Below, one piece after another: positions 35,827 to 43,085 of a stretch of 64,000 bases of DNA. Both the position numbers and the translations under genes were made by a program. Positions within the stretch are counted from its first letter, which is position 1, and every line of letters starts with the position of its first letter. Source of the stretch: Bradyrhizobium sp. 186. GTDB taxonomy: Bacteria > Pseudomonadota > Alphaproteobacteria > Rhizobiales > Xanthobacteraceae. Under the pieces are notes generated by a model, which saw only the letters and a list, made by a program, of their open reading frames with translations, made no database searches and had not been told where the DNA came from. The stretch is taken from positions 7,130,001 to 7,194,000 of the forward strand of contig NZ_CP082164.1 in the NCBI RefSeq assembly GCF_023101685.1. The letters are read 5' to 3'.

Positions 35827-35866
35827 AAAAGGCCCAGTCGCTAATGGCGACCGGGCCTTTTCTTTT
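35827..35866 (+). terminator. intrinsic terminator between convergent hpnH and hpnG
   Basis: AAAAGGCCC-a-GTCGC, loop taatg, GCGAC-c-GGGCCTTTT form a stem of 14 pairs with one mismatch, followed by CTTTT. The A-run on the other side makes it usable in both directions, ending transcripts from hpnH and from the hpnC-to-hpnG operon. Confidence 0.9.
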
Positions 35867-35885
35867 ATCGGATAGAGGAAAGCGC

Positions 35886-36635
35886 TCAGACCGTCTCGGG
35901 GACCAAAGCCTCGGTGTCGGCGAGTTCGGTGCCGATCAGGAAGTCGCGGCAGCCGCGCAGCGAGCGCAGTGCGCGGTTGAAGTCGATGCCGGTCGAGACC
36001 AATGCATGCAGCGTTGCCGGATTGCGCACGATGCCGCGCAGGACGGCCGCCAGATCGATCTGGCCGTTCGGCTTGATGGCGGCACGTGCGAGCGCCGGCA
36101 GCGCGCGGTGAGCGGGATCGCTGATAACCCGGACCGCGGCAAAGGGCAGCCCGGCCTCGGCGGCGTAGGCGGCCGCGATGTGGCTCTCCATGTCGACCGC
36201 CACAGCTCCGGTCTCGGAATGCAGCGTCGCCTTGCAGGAGCTCCCCGTAACCACCTCTTCGGCGCCGGCGAGGCTGCCGCGCACGACACGGCGGCGGCCG
36301 GAGGTCAGCTTGTCGATGAGGTCGTCGCTGAGCGACAGGCCCGCGCCCCAGCGGGCATCTCCCGCGAGCACTTCGGTCGCCACCACGACATCGCCGGAGC
36401 GCAGCGTCGGGTCGAGACCGCCGGCTACGCCGAAGGAGATGACGCCGCGAATCGTTTCGGGATCCACCACCGTCAGAAGCGCCCGCAACTGGGTCGGGCT
36501 GCTGGACGAGCAGATAACCGCCATTCCGGGCCCGGCCGCGATGCGGGCCTCCTGAACCAAACCAGTCACAATGAGTATTGGCCGCGGGTCTATGACATTA
36601 CCCACGGAAACATAGTCCCCCATCCCCAAAGTCAC
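35886..36635 (-). CDS. hpnG: hopanoid nucleoside phosphorylase HpnG
   Basis: A 249-residue phosphorylase of the purine-nucleoside/MTA nucleosidase fold. HpnG removes adenine from adenosylhopane to give phospho-ribosylhopane. Seen here are ILIVTGLVQEARIA, VISFGVAGGLDPTLRSGDVVVAT and the active-site VAVDMESHIAAAYAAE with the conserved Met-Glu. It starts with GTG at 36635, which overlaps the shc stop (GTGA), so it is translationally coupled as the last gene of the hpnC-D-E-shc-G operon. Length is normal. Confidence 0.92.
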   Translation of the reverse strand: MTLGMGDYVSVGNVIDPRPILIVTGLVQEARIAAGPGMAVICSSSSPTQLRALLTVVDPETIRGVISFGVAGGLDPTLRSGDVVVATEVLAGDARWGAGLSLSDDLIDKLTSGRRRVVRGSLAGAEEVVTGSSCKATLHSETGAVAVDMESHIAAAYAAEAGLPFAAVRVISDPAHRALPALARAAIKPNGQIDLAAVLRGIVRNPATLHALVSTGIDFNRALRSLRGCRDFLIGTELADTEALVPETV

Positions 36636-38584
36636 ATTCCGACCCCTACCACCCTGCTATTGGTGTCCCGCAAGTTCCAATACCGCGCCAGCGCCCACAG
36701 CGGAAAGAACTTTGAGTAACCGTGATACCGTAGATAGAATACACGGGGGAAGCCCGTCGCGGTGTAGCGCTGCTCGTCCCACAGTCCTTTTTCGTTCTGT
36801 GTTGCAATCAGGTACTCCACCCCGCGGGCGATGGCCGGGTGATCAACCTCGCCCGCTGCCATCAAGGCAAGCAAGGCCCATGCCGTTTGCGAGGCGGTCG
36901 AGGGGGCGGCCTCCCATCCCTTGTAATCCAGACGGTAGCTGACAGCGTCCTCGCCCCAGCCGCCGTCCGTGTTCTGGATCGAGGCCAGCCAGTCGGCCGC
37001 CTTGCGCATCATCGGGTCGTTATGGCCGACGCCCGCCATGTTGAGGGCGCACAGCACCGACCAGGTGCCGTAGATGAAGTTCATGCCCCAGCGACCGTAC
37101 CAGGAGCCCTCCGGGTGCTGGGTCCGCCTGAGATAGGCGATCCCGTCGACCATGTGCTTGCTGGTCTTCTCGGTCGCCCCGAGCTGGGCCAGCATCGAGA
37201 TACAGCGCGCGGTGACGTCCTCGGTCGGCGGGTCGAGCAGCGCGCCGTGGTCGGAGAACGGGATGTTGTTCAGGTAATATTCGAGATTGTTCACGTCGAA
37301 GGCAGCCCAGCCGCCGTCGTCGCTCTGCATGCCCTCGATCCATTCCCGGCCGCGGTCAATCGCCGCGTCATAGCCGGTCGCGCCGTGCTCCCGGCGCATG
37401 CGGTCCATCGACATCACCACCACCGCGGTGTCGTCGAGATCGGGATAATGGGCATTGTTGTACTGGAAGGCCCAGCCGCCCGGGCGCACGTCGGGCCGTT
37501 TCGCGGCCCAGTCACCCTTCACGTCGAGCTCCTGCTTCGGGATCAGCCAGTCGAGGCCGCGCTTGGCGGCCGGGACGGCTTCCGCGTCGCCGGCCTCGAG
37601 CAATGCGTGAGCTACCAGCGTCGTATCCCAGACCGGCGAGACGCATGGCTGGCAATAAGCCTCCTCCTCGCGGATCACCAGCAGCTTCTCGATGCCCCGG
37701 CGGGTGGTCGCCCGCGGCGGATAATTCTCATCCTTGCCGAGCGCATCGTACATCATGACGATGTTGGCCATCGGCGGATAGATCGCGCCCATGCCGTCCT
37801 CGCCGTTGAGCCGCTCCTCGATGAAGGCGAGCGCGGCGTCGATCGCACGCTTGCGCAAACGGGTCGGAAACATCGGCTCGACCACGCGCAAAATGCCGTC
37901 GAGCGCGCGGAACAGCACGAACCAGGCCATGCTCTGGTGCGGCGCCTTCGCGGTCATGCCGATCGAGCGCGGGTCCTGGAGGAACAACTCGTCGATGCCG
38001 ACGTCTTTCGGATTCTTCGCGCGCGGCTTCAGCGCGGCAAGCACCATCAGGGGCACCATGGTGGTACGCGCCCAATAGGAGATCTTGTTGAGATGGAACG
38101 GCGACCAGAACGGCAGCAGCACGATCTCGATCGGCAGCACCGGCACCGCGCGCCAGGTCACGACGCCGAACATTGCCAGCATGAAGCGCGTGAAGACGTT
38201 GCTGTTGACTGCGCCGCCGCGGGCATGGATTGCCGCGCGCGCGCGCGCCATGTGCGGCGCGTCGACGGAGTCGCCGATCATCTTCAGCGCGAAATAGGCC
38301 TTCACGCTGGCGCTCATGTCGAACGCGCCGTCATGCACCAGCGGCCAGCCGCCATGCGCGCCCTGCACGCGGCGAAGATAATTGGCGATCTTGGCTTCGA
38401 GCACGGCGTCGACCGGCTCGGCGAGGTGATGGCGCAGCAGAATGTATTCGGCCGGAATCGTGCAGTCGGCCTCGAGCTCGAACACCCAATGACCGTCGGA
38501 TTGCTGGAAGCCCAGAACGCCTTGCGTAGCCGACGCAATGCTCGATTCCAGGACTTCGCGGCTGGTCGCGTTCACGGAATCCAT
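36632..38584 (-). CDS. shc: squalene-hopene cyclase
   Basis: A 650-residue monotopic membrane enzyme (HpnF) that cyclises squalene to hopene and hopanol. The catalytic motif DLDDTAV (general DXDDTA) lies near residue 380, with QW-type repeats through the sequence, such as SDGHWVFELEAD near the start, GGWAFQYNNAHYPD, DDGGWAAFD, EGSWYGRWGMNFIYGTW and DGGWGEDAVSY. Length matches bacterial cyclases. It lies 51 bases after hpnE and overlaps hpnG by 4 bases, at the centre of the hopanoid operon. Confidence 0.97.
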   Translation of the reverse strand: MDSVNATSREVLESSIASATQGVLGFQQSDGHWVFELEADCTIPAEYILLRHHLAEPVDAVLEAKIANYLRRVQGAHGGWPLVHDGAFDMSASVKAYFALKMIGDSVDAPHMARARAAIHARGGAVNSNVFTRFMLAMFGVVTWRAVPVLPIEIVLLPFWSPFHLNKISYWARTTMVPLMVLAALKPRAKNPKDVGIDELFLQDPRSIGMTAKAPHQSMAWFVLFRALDGILRVVEPMFPTRLRKRAIDAALAFIEERLNGEDGMGAIYPPMANIVMMYDALGKDENYPPRATTRRGIEKLLVIREEEAYCQPCVSPVWDTTLVAHALLEAGDAEAVPAAKRGLDWLIPKQELDVKGDWAAKRPDVRPGGWAFQYNNAHYPDLDDTAVVVMSMDRMRREHGATGYDAAIDRGREWIEGMQSDDGGWAAFDVNNLEYYLNNIPFSDHGALLDPPTEDVTARCISMLAQLGATEKTSKHMVDGIAYLRRTQHPEGSWYGRWGMNFIYGTWSVLCALNMAGVGHNDPMMRKAADWLASIQNTDGGWGEDAVSYRLDYKGWEAAPSTASQTAWALLALMAAGEVDHPAIARGVEYLIATQNEKGLWDEQRYTATGFPRVFYLRYHGYSKFFPLWALARYWNLRDTNSRVVGVGM

Positions 38585-38635
38585 CTCGCTCGATTGCTCC
38601 GATAGTTGCCTTGAATTGATTGGGACAAATGCCCG

Positions 38636-39892
38636 TCAGGCCCGCTGCGCGGCCAGAACCAGATCGGCGGCGCGATCACCGGATCGGACCGATCCCTCGA
38701 TGGTTGCAGGCAATCCCGTAGCAGTCCAATCGCCGGCAAGGAACAGGTTTTTCAGCGCGGTGCCCGGCCCCGGACGCAGGGCATTCTGCGCCGGCGTCGC
38801 GGCAAAGGTGGCGCGTCGCTCGCGCACGATCTGCCAGGGTGGCAGTTCGCCGGAAACGCCGCCCGCCTTGCAGATGTCGTTCCAGATCGCCTGCGCAAGT
38901 TCCTCGCGCGGCATGTCGACCAAGCGGTCGCCATTGCTGATGGTCACGGAAAGCCGGTTGGGGAACGCGAACAGCCATTCCACGATCCCGCCGATCACGC
39001 CGAGGATTGGAGCCGAACCCGGCGGCGGTTCAACGCGGAAATGTGCGTTGACGATGGCACGGAATTCGGTCGGCGTCTTCAGACCCGGCAGCAGGCTCGA
39101 CGCGGCACGCGGCGGCACCGCCATCACGATGACATCGCCCTCACTGAGCTGGATCACATCCTCGCCGCCGAAATTCAGCGTGCCGACCTTGCCGTCGTTG
39201 GCCGCGAAGGAACGCAGCTCATGACCGAGCTGAACGGAGTGGCCACGCTCCTGCAAAAATTTCACGGCCGGCTCGATCAGTACGGCACTCAGGCCGTCGC
39301 GCGCGATCAGTGGGCGGCAGGCTTGTCCGCCGGCGAGCAGCGTCTCGCGCACGATCGCGCCGGCAAGCCCGGCTGAGCCTTCGGGCGGATCGACGTTGAG
39401 CGCTGCGAGCAGCAGCGGCTGTACCAGGCGCTGATAGAGGACGCCCTCGCAGGGAATGGACTTGCCGACCAGCGTCTCCTCAGACGCCCAGATCAGCGGC
39501 GCCAGCTTGAGATAGTCCATCAGGCCGGTGTCGGGAACGCGGCGGCTCTCGTCGAGCACCCAGGTCGGCAGCCGGCCATCGCCGAGATCGATCTGCCAGC
39601 GCTGCCCCGTCGTGAGATCGACAAAGGGAAACTGCGCGCGCTCCGGGCCGACGAGGCCCGCCTCGGTGCCGATCGAGCGCGCATAGGCGCGCGCATGACT
39701 GTTGCCTGACAGCAGCAAATGATTGCCGTTGTCGATGGTGAGTTTGGTGGCGCTGTCGAAATAGGAGCGGCAGCGGCCGCCGGCCTGGTTCGTCGCCTCG
39801 TGCACGGCGATCTTGAAGCCGGCATTGGCGAGCCGCACGGCGGCGGAGAGGCCGGAAATGCCGGCGCCGATGATGTGTGCTGTGTTTTGCAT
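38636..39892 (-). CDS. hpnE: hydroxysqualene dehydroxylase HpnE
   Basis: A 418-residue FAD amine-oxidase-type enzyme that reduces hydroxysqualene to squalene. The N-terminal FAD fold is AHIIGAGISGLSAAVRLANAG, followed by EATNQAGGRCRSY and the family block DNGNHLLLSGN; the C-terminal FAD contact is LFLAGDWTATGLPATIEGSVRSG. ATG 39892 is chosen because it shares one base with the hpnD stop (TGATG); the longer frame upstream is hpnD in another phase. It completes the three-step HpnC/D/E route from farnesyl diphosphate to squalene. Confidence 0.94.
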   Translation of the reverse strand: MQNTAHIIGAGISGLSAAVRLANAGFKIAVHEATNQAGGRCRSYFDSATKLTIDNGNHLLLSGNSHARAYARSIGTEAGLVGPERAQFPFVDLTTGQRWQIDLGDGRLPTWVLDESRRVPDTGLMDYLKLAPLIWASEETLVGKSIPCEGVLYQRLVQPLLLAALNVDPPEGSAGLAGAIVRETLLAGGQACRPLIARDGLSAVLIEPAVKFLQERGHSVQLGHELRSFAANDGKVGTLNFGGEDVIQLSEGDVIVMAVPPRAASSLLPGLKTPTEFRAIVNAHFRVEPPPGSAPILGVIGGIVEWLFAFPNRLSVTISNGDRLVDMPREELAQAIWNDICKAGGVSGELPPWQIVRERRATFAATPAQNALRPGPGTALKNLFLAGDWTATGLPATIEGSVRSGDRAADLVLAAQRA

Positions 39893-40731
39893 CAGAGAAA
39901 AGCGTAACGGAGCAGGATCGCGAAGCGTGTGACTTTCGACACACGCACCGGCTCGCGCGGCGCATTGAAACCGCGCGCGATCAGGAGGTCCAGAATGGCA
40001 TGATAATATTTCGACATGATCCGCGGCGCGCGCACCGCGCGGCGCCGGTTGCGGTTCATGATCTCGTCGGACTCCTCGAAATACGCCTTCGCGCGTTGCG
40101 CCAGCGGCAGACAGACCTTTGACAGCGCGCGCTCGACGATCACGCGGCCTGGATCGTTGGAGGTGATGCCGGCGTGCAGCAGGGCTTCGCGCGGCAGATA
40201 GAGCCGCCCGAGCGTTGCGTCCTCGTCGATGTCGCGCAGGATGTTGGTGAGCTGGAGCGCGCGGCCGAGATGATGGGCAAGCAGGATGCCGTCCTCTTCC
40301 GGCAGGCCGAACACCCGCACAGACAACCGCCCCACGGCGCTCGCCACCCGATCGCAATAGAGATCGAGCGTCGCCATGTCCGGCGCGCGGATGTCCTGCG
40401 GCACGTCCATCTCCATGCCGTCGACGATGGCGAGGAAATCCTCGCGTTTCAGCCCGAACGTCTTCACCGAAGCGACGTAGTCCTTCAGGCGGTCCGGCGG
40501 ATGGCCCTCATAGAGCGCGTCGATGTCGTCGCGCCACACCTGGAGCGCGGCCAGCCGTTCGTCGCGCGGTCCATCGGAATCGGCGATGTCGTCGACCTGG
40601 CGGCAGAAGCTGTAGATCTGGAACATCGCCTCGCGCTGGTCGCGCGGCAGGATGCGCATCGCGGCATAGAAGGAGCTGCCGGATGCGGTCGAGCCATAAC
40701 TGGCGCCGGGCGACGTCGCCTCAAGCGTCAT
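39892..40731 (-). CDS. hpnD: presqualene diphosphate synthase HpnD
   Basis: A 279-residue trans-isoprenyl diphosphate synthase (squalene/phytoene synthase fold) that condenses two farnesyl diphosphates to presqualene diphosphate. The two Asp-rich motifs are FCRQVDDIADSDGPRDERL and NILRDIDEDATLGRLYLP; YCDRVASAVGRLSVRVFG and the CSxAL-like C-terminal region are also present. It overlaps hpnC by 11 bases and hpnE by one, so the operon is tightly coupled. Assignment as HpnD rather than HpnC follows the second motif and gene order. Confidence 0.94.
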   Translation of the reverse strand: MTLEATSPGASYGSTASGSSFYAAMRILPRDQREAMFQIYSFCRQVDDIADSDGPRDERLAALQVWRDDIDALYEGHPPDRLKDYVASVKTFGLKREDFLAIVDGMEMDVPQDIRAPDMATLDLYCDRVASAVGRLSVRVFGLPEEDGILLAHHLGRALQLTNILRDIDEDATLGRLYLPREALLHAGITSNDPGRVIVERALSKVCLPLAQRAKAYFEESDEIMNRNRRRAVRAPRIMSKYYHAILDLLIARGFNAPREPVRVSKVTRFAILLRYAFL

Positions 40732-41605
40732 GAGCAGTCCCCGGTTTGCTAATGGCCTTGCGCCCGATCGCGCGACGGCCGACTTCGCCGATCATGCCGG
40801 CGAGGCTGAAGGTGAGGAGCTCGAGCTTGTTCAGATGCACCCGCTCGCGCAGGGGATCGCGCACCTTCAACAGGCGCACGATGCGGTCGGCATAGGCCTG
40901 GATGACGGAGATTTCGACGCCGAGACGGAGATCCCTCACCTCGGCACTCAGCGACTTGCTCTCGTTGAGAAGCGCTTCGTTGCGCACGGCAAGCGCCTGC
41001 AGGCAGGCCAGCATCGCCGGCGGCGACTGCGTCAGCCCGAGCTGCTCGACCGAAGCGCCGCTTGCCGCCAGCGCATCGCGCGGCAGATAAACGCGATTGA
41101 GCTCGCGGAAATCCTTGCCGCAATCCTGGAGGTGGTTGTTGATCTGAAGGGCCGCGCAAAGCGCGTCCGACGCGGCCCAGGTCGAGGTGCTCTCGCCATG
41201 GACGTCGAGCATGAAGCGGCCGACCGGCATCGCCGAATAGCGGCAATAGTGGATGACCTCGTCCCAGGTCTCGTAGCGCAGCTTGGTCACGTCCATGCGG
41301 AACGCAATCAGCACATCCAGCGCATGGCGCGGCGCCATGCCGCGTTCGGCCAGCGCGCGCCTCAGGCTCACGGCTTCGGCCTGGGTGTCGCCCTTGCCGA
41401 GCAGTTCGCTTTCGAGCAAGTCGAGATAGGCAAGCTTCTCGTCGGCCGGCAGCGTCGCATGGTCGGCGATGTCGTCGGCGGTGCGGACGAAATTGTAATA
41501 CGCCAGGATCAGCGCGCGATGACGTGGATGAATGATCCAGGACGCGACGGGAAAATTCTCGTCGCGGTCACCCTTGCCGGATCGCAATTCGCTCGCTGAG
41601 GTCAT
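40721..41605 (-). CDS. hpnC: squalene synthase HpnC (hydroxysqualene-forming)
   Basis: A 294-residue squalene/phytoene synthase family protein that converts presqualene diphosphate to hydroxysqualene. It carries the first Asp-rich motif in YNFVRTADDIADHATL, the HpnC block ENFPVASWIIHPRHRALI, and LQINNHLQDCGKDFRELNRVYLP in place of the second. ATG 41605 (MTSASELRSG) is chosen; an in-frame extension to 41716 has no ribosome site. It is the first gene of the operon hpnC-D-E-shc-G. Confidence 0.94.
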   Translation of the reverse strand: MTSASELRSGKGDRDENFPVASWIIHPRHRALILAYYNFVRTADDIADHATLPADEKLAYLDLLESELLGKGDTQAEAVSLRRALAERGMAPRHALDVLIAFRMDVTKLRYETWDEVIHYCRYSAMPVGRFMLDVHGESTSTWAASDALCAALQINNHLQDCGKDFRELNRVYLPRDALAASGASVEQLGLTQSPPAMLACLQALAVRNEALLNESKSLSAEVRDLRLGVEISVIQAYADRIVRLLKVRDPLRERVHLNKLELLTFSLAGMIGEVGRRAIGRKAISKPGTAHDA

Positions 41606-41797
41606 CGAGGGCTGGTCAACAATCGTTTGGACAGGAAGGGCTTTTTTCGCTCGCGCAGGCTCGCGCCAGAGATGCCGCCGCGGCCCCCATATAGGGGAAT
41701 ACGACCGCAAAACCAATCCTGTCTCTCGATGGCTGCCCTGCGGATCGAGCCCGAAAAGGCGGCCCGGGGTCCGCCTATTGTGGGCCAGCGACCGAGC

Positions 41798-42031
41798 TTA
41801 CTGGTTGTGGTTCTTCAGGACCTGGTCGCAGGCCTGCGAGATCTTGGCCCGGTTCTCCTTGAGGCAGGCCAGGATGGTGAAATCGCCCTGGTCGATGACC
41901 GGACGGCAGAACTTCTGCACATCACGCGTGCAGGCCTTCTGCTCGGAGTCCGTGCCACGCCCTTGCTGGGCAAACGCGGCGGTGGAAAGGGATGCCGACA
42001 GCAGGGTGAGAGCGACGAGAAGCTTACGCAT
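41798..42031 (-). CDS. small secreted cysteine-rich protein
   Basis: A 77-residue protein with a clear signal peptide (MRKLLVALTLLSASLSTAAFA, cleaved before QQGRG) and a short mature domain with four cysteines in the pattern C-x8-C-x13-C-x12-C (ACTRDVQKFCRP, LACLKENRAKISQAC). This matches single-copy bacterial relatives of the Golgi Cys-rich (GLG1) repeat. Function is unknown; two disulfides in the periplasm are likely. It is monocistronic, upstream of hpnC on the same strand with a 192-base gap. Confidence 0.8.
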   Translation of the reverse strand: MRKLLVALTLLSASLSTAAFAQQGRGTDSEQKACTRDVQKFCRPVIDQGDFTILACLKENRAKISQACDQVLKNHNQ

Positions 42032-42487
42032 TGTATTCCTTCATTCTGACGGCAGAATCGCACCGATCCCGGACAGCCCAGGGCGGACGGGAACGGATTG
42101 TTCTGGTGGCGAGTTGCCGCGGAAAGCACGGCATCGGAGAAGGCACAAGCGCTGGCAAATGCGGCCAAATTGGCGCCGCATCCACCAAATCAGGTCTTCC
42201 CTCGGTCTTCATTGGCAGATGTAAGAGGTTGATACTATGTCATAATTCTGGCACCTCGCGTTTTGCCGGGTACCTGTTGCAGACCTGCATCTGTCCTTGC
42301 CGTCTTTCCCGCCAGAAACACTGCGAAACATGGGGAATCTCGGAACAAGCCATGGCGAACGCGCTTCGCGATGCCGACATATGCGCCGGTTGGGCTTTGA
42401 ACCTGACACAGGCTCGGAACACTAAACCTTCGATGTGGCGAGACGTCCTATCTCGAGTGGACGTCGTTCCAAAACGGGATACTGAAG
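42032..42487. other. 456-base intergenic region, no gene called
   Basis: It separates the divergent Cys-rich protein gene and the secreted protein gene at 42488. Possible open frames on both strands lack ribosome sites and homology. The sequence is less GC-rich around 42190-42260. It should hold two divergent promoters. No strong palindrome, riboswitch or RNA gene was recognised. Confidence 0.45.
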
Positions 42488-42985
42488 ATGAAATTTTTTG
42501 GGCGATCTGGACAGGCGATCAAGGCGGCCGGCATTGCGGCTGCGCTGCTCTTCTCGGTTTCGGCGAGCCACGCTCAGTCGTCCGGACCGTTTGCCGGTTT
42601 CGACGGCGCATGGTCGGGCACCGGCACCGTGTCGCTGTCGGACGGCTCCACCGAGCACATCCGCTGCAAGGCGGACTACAAGGTGGCCGGCACCGGTCTC
42701 AACCTCAAGCAGGCCCTGCACTGCGCCAGCGACAGCTACAAGTTCGACCTCACCAGCGACGTGACGAGCCAGGGCGACCGCATCTCCGGCAACTGGAGCG
42801 AGGCCAGCCGCAACATCTTTGGTAATTTGCAGGGCACCGCCGGCGGCGGCCAGATCGAGGTGTTCGTCGAGGCCAACGGCTTTGCCGCCAACCTGACGCT
42901 GCGCACCAACGGCACCAAGCAGACGGTGCAGATCAGCTCCAAGGGCGAGATCCGCGGCGTCAACATCACGATGACCAAGACCTGA
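42488..42985 (+). CDS. secreted hypothetical protein
   Basis: A 165-residue exported protein. The signal peptide is residues 1-30 (basic start, then AAGIAAALLFSVSASHAQ). The mature part is beta-rich with GAWSGTGTVSLSDGSTEHIRCKADYKV and two cysteines that could form a disulfide. It reads like a small beta-barrel or lipocalin-like periplasmic protein of the kind common in Bradyrhizobiaceae, but no named family was identified. A strong intrinsic terminator follows at 43019. Confidence 0.78.
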   Translation: MKFFGRSGQAIKAAGIAAALLFSVSASHAQSSGPFAGFDGAWSGTGTVSLSDGSTEHIRCKADYKVAGTGLNLKQALHCASDSYKFDLTSDVTSQGDRISGNWSEASRNIFGNLQGTAGGGQIEVFVEANGFAANLTLRTNGTKQTVQISSKGEIRGVNITMTKT

Positions 42986-43018
42986 CGCGCTTCGCGCTCC
43001 AACGCCTCAGATCAAATC

Positions 43019-43050
43019 AAACCCCTGGCTCTCGCGAGCCAGGGGTTTTT
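43019..43050 (+). terminator. intrinsic terminator
   Basis: AAACCCCTGGCTC, loop TCGC, then GAGCCAGGGGTTTTT form a perfect 12-13 pair stem with a five-T run. It closes the gene at 42488 and, through its A-run on the other strand, can also end the MMPL transporter transcript coming from the right. Confidence 0.92.
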
Positions 43051-43085
43051 CTTGTCTGAAGGCGTAGTCGCTCGTCACGATCGAT

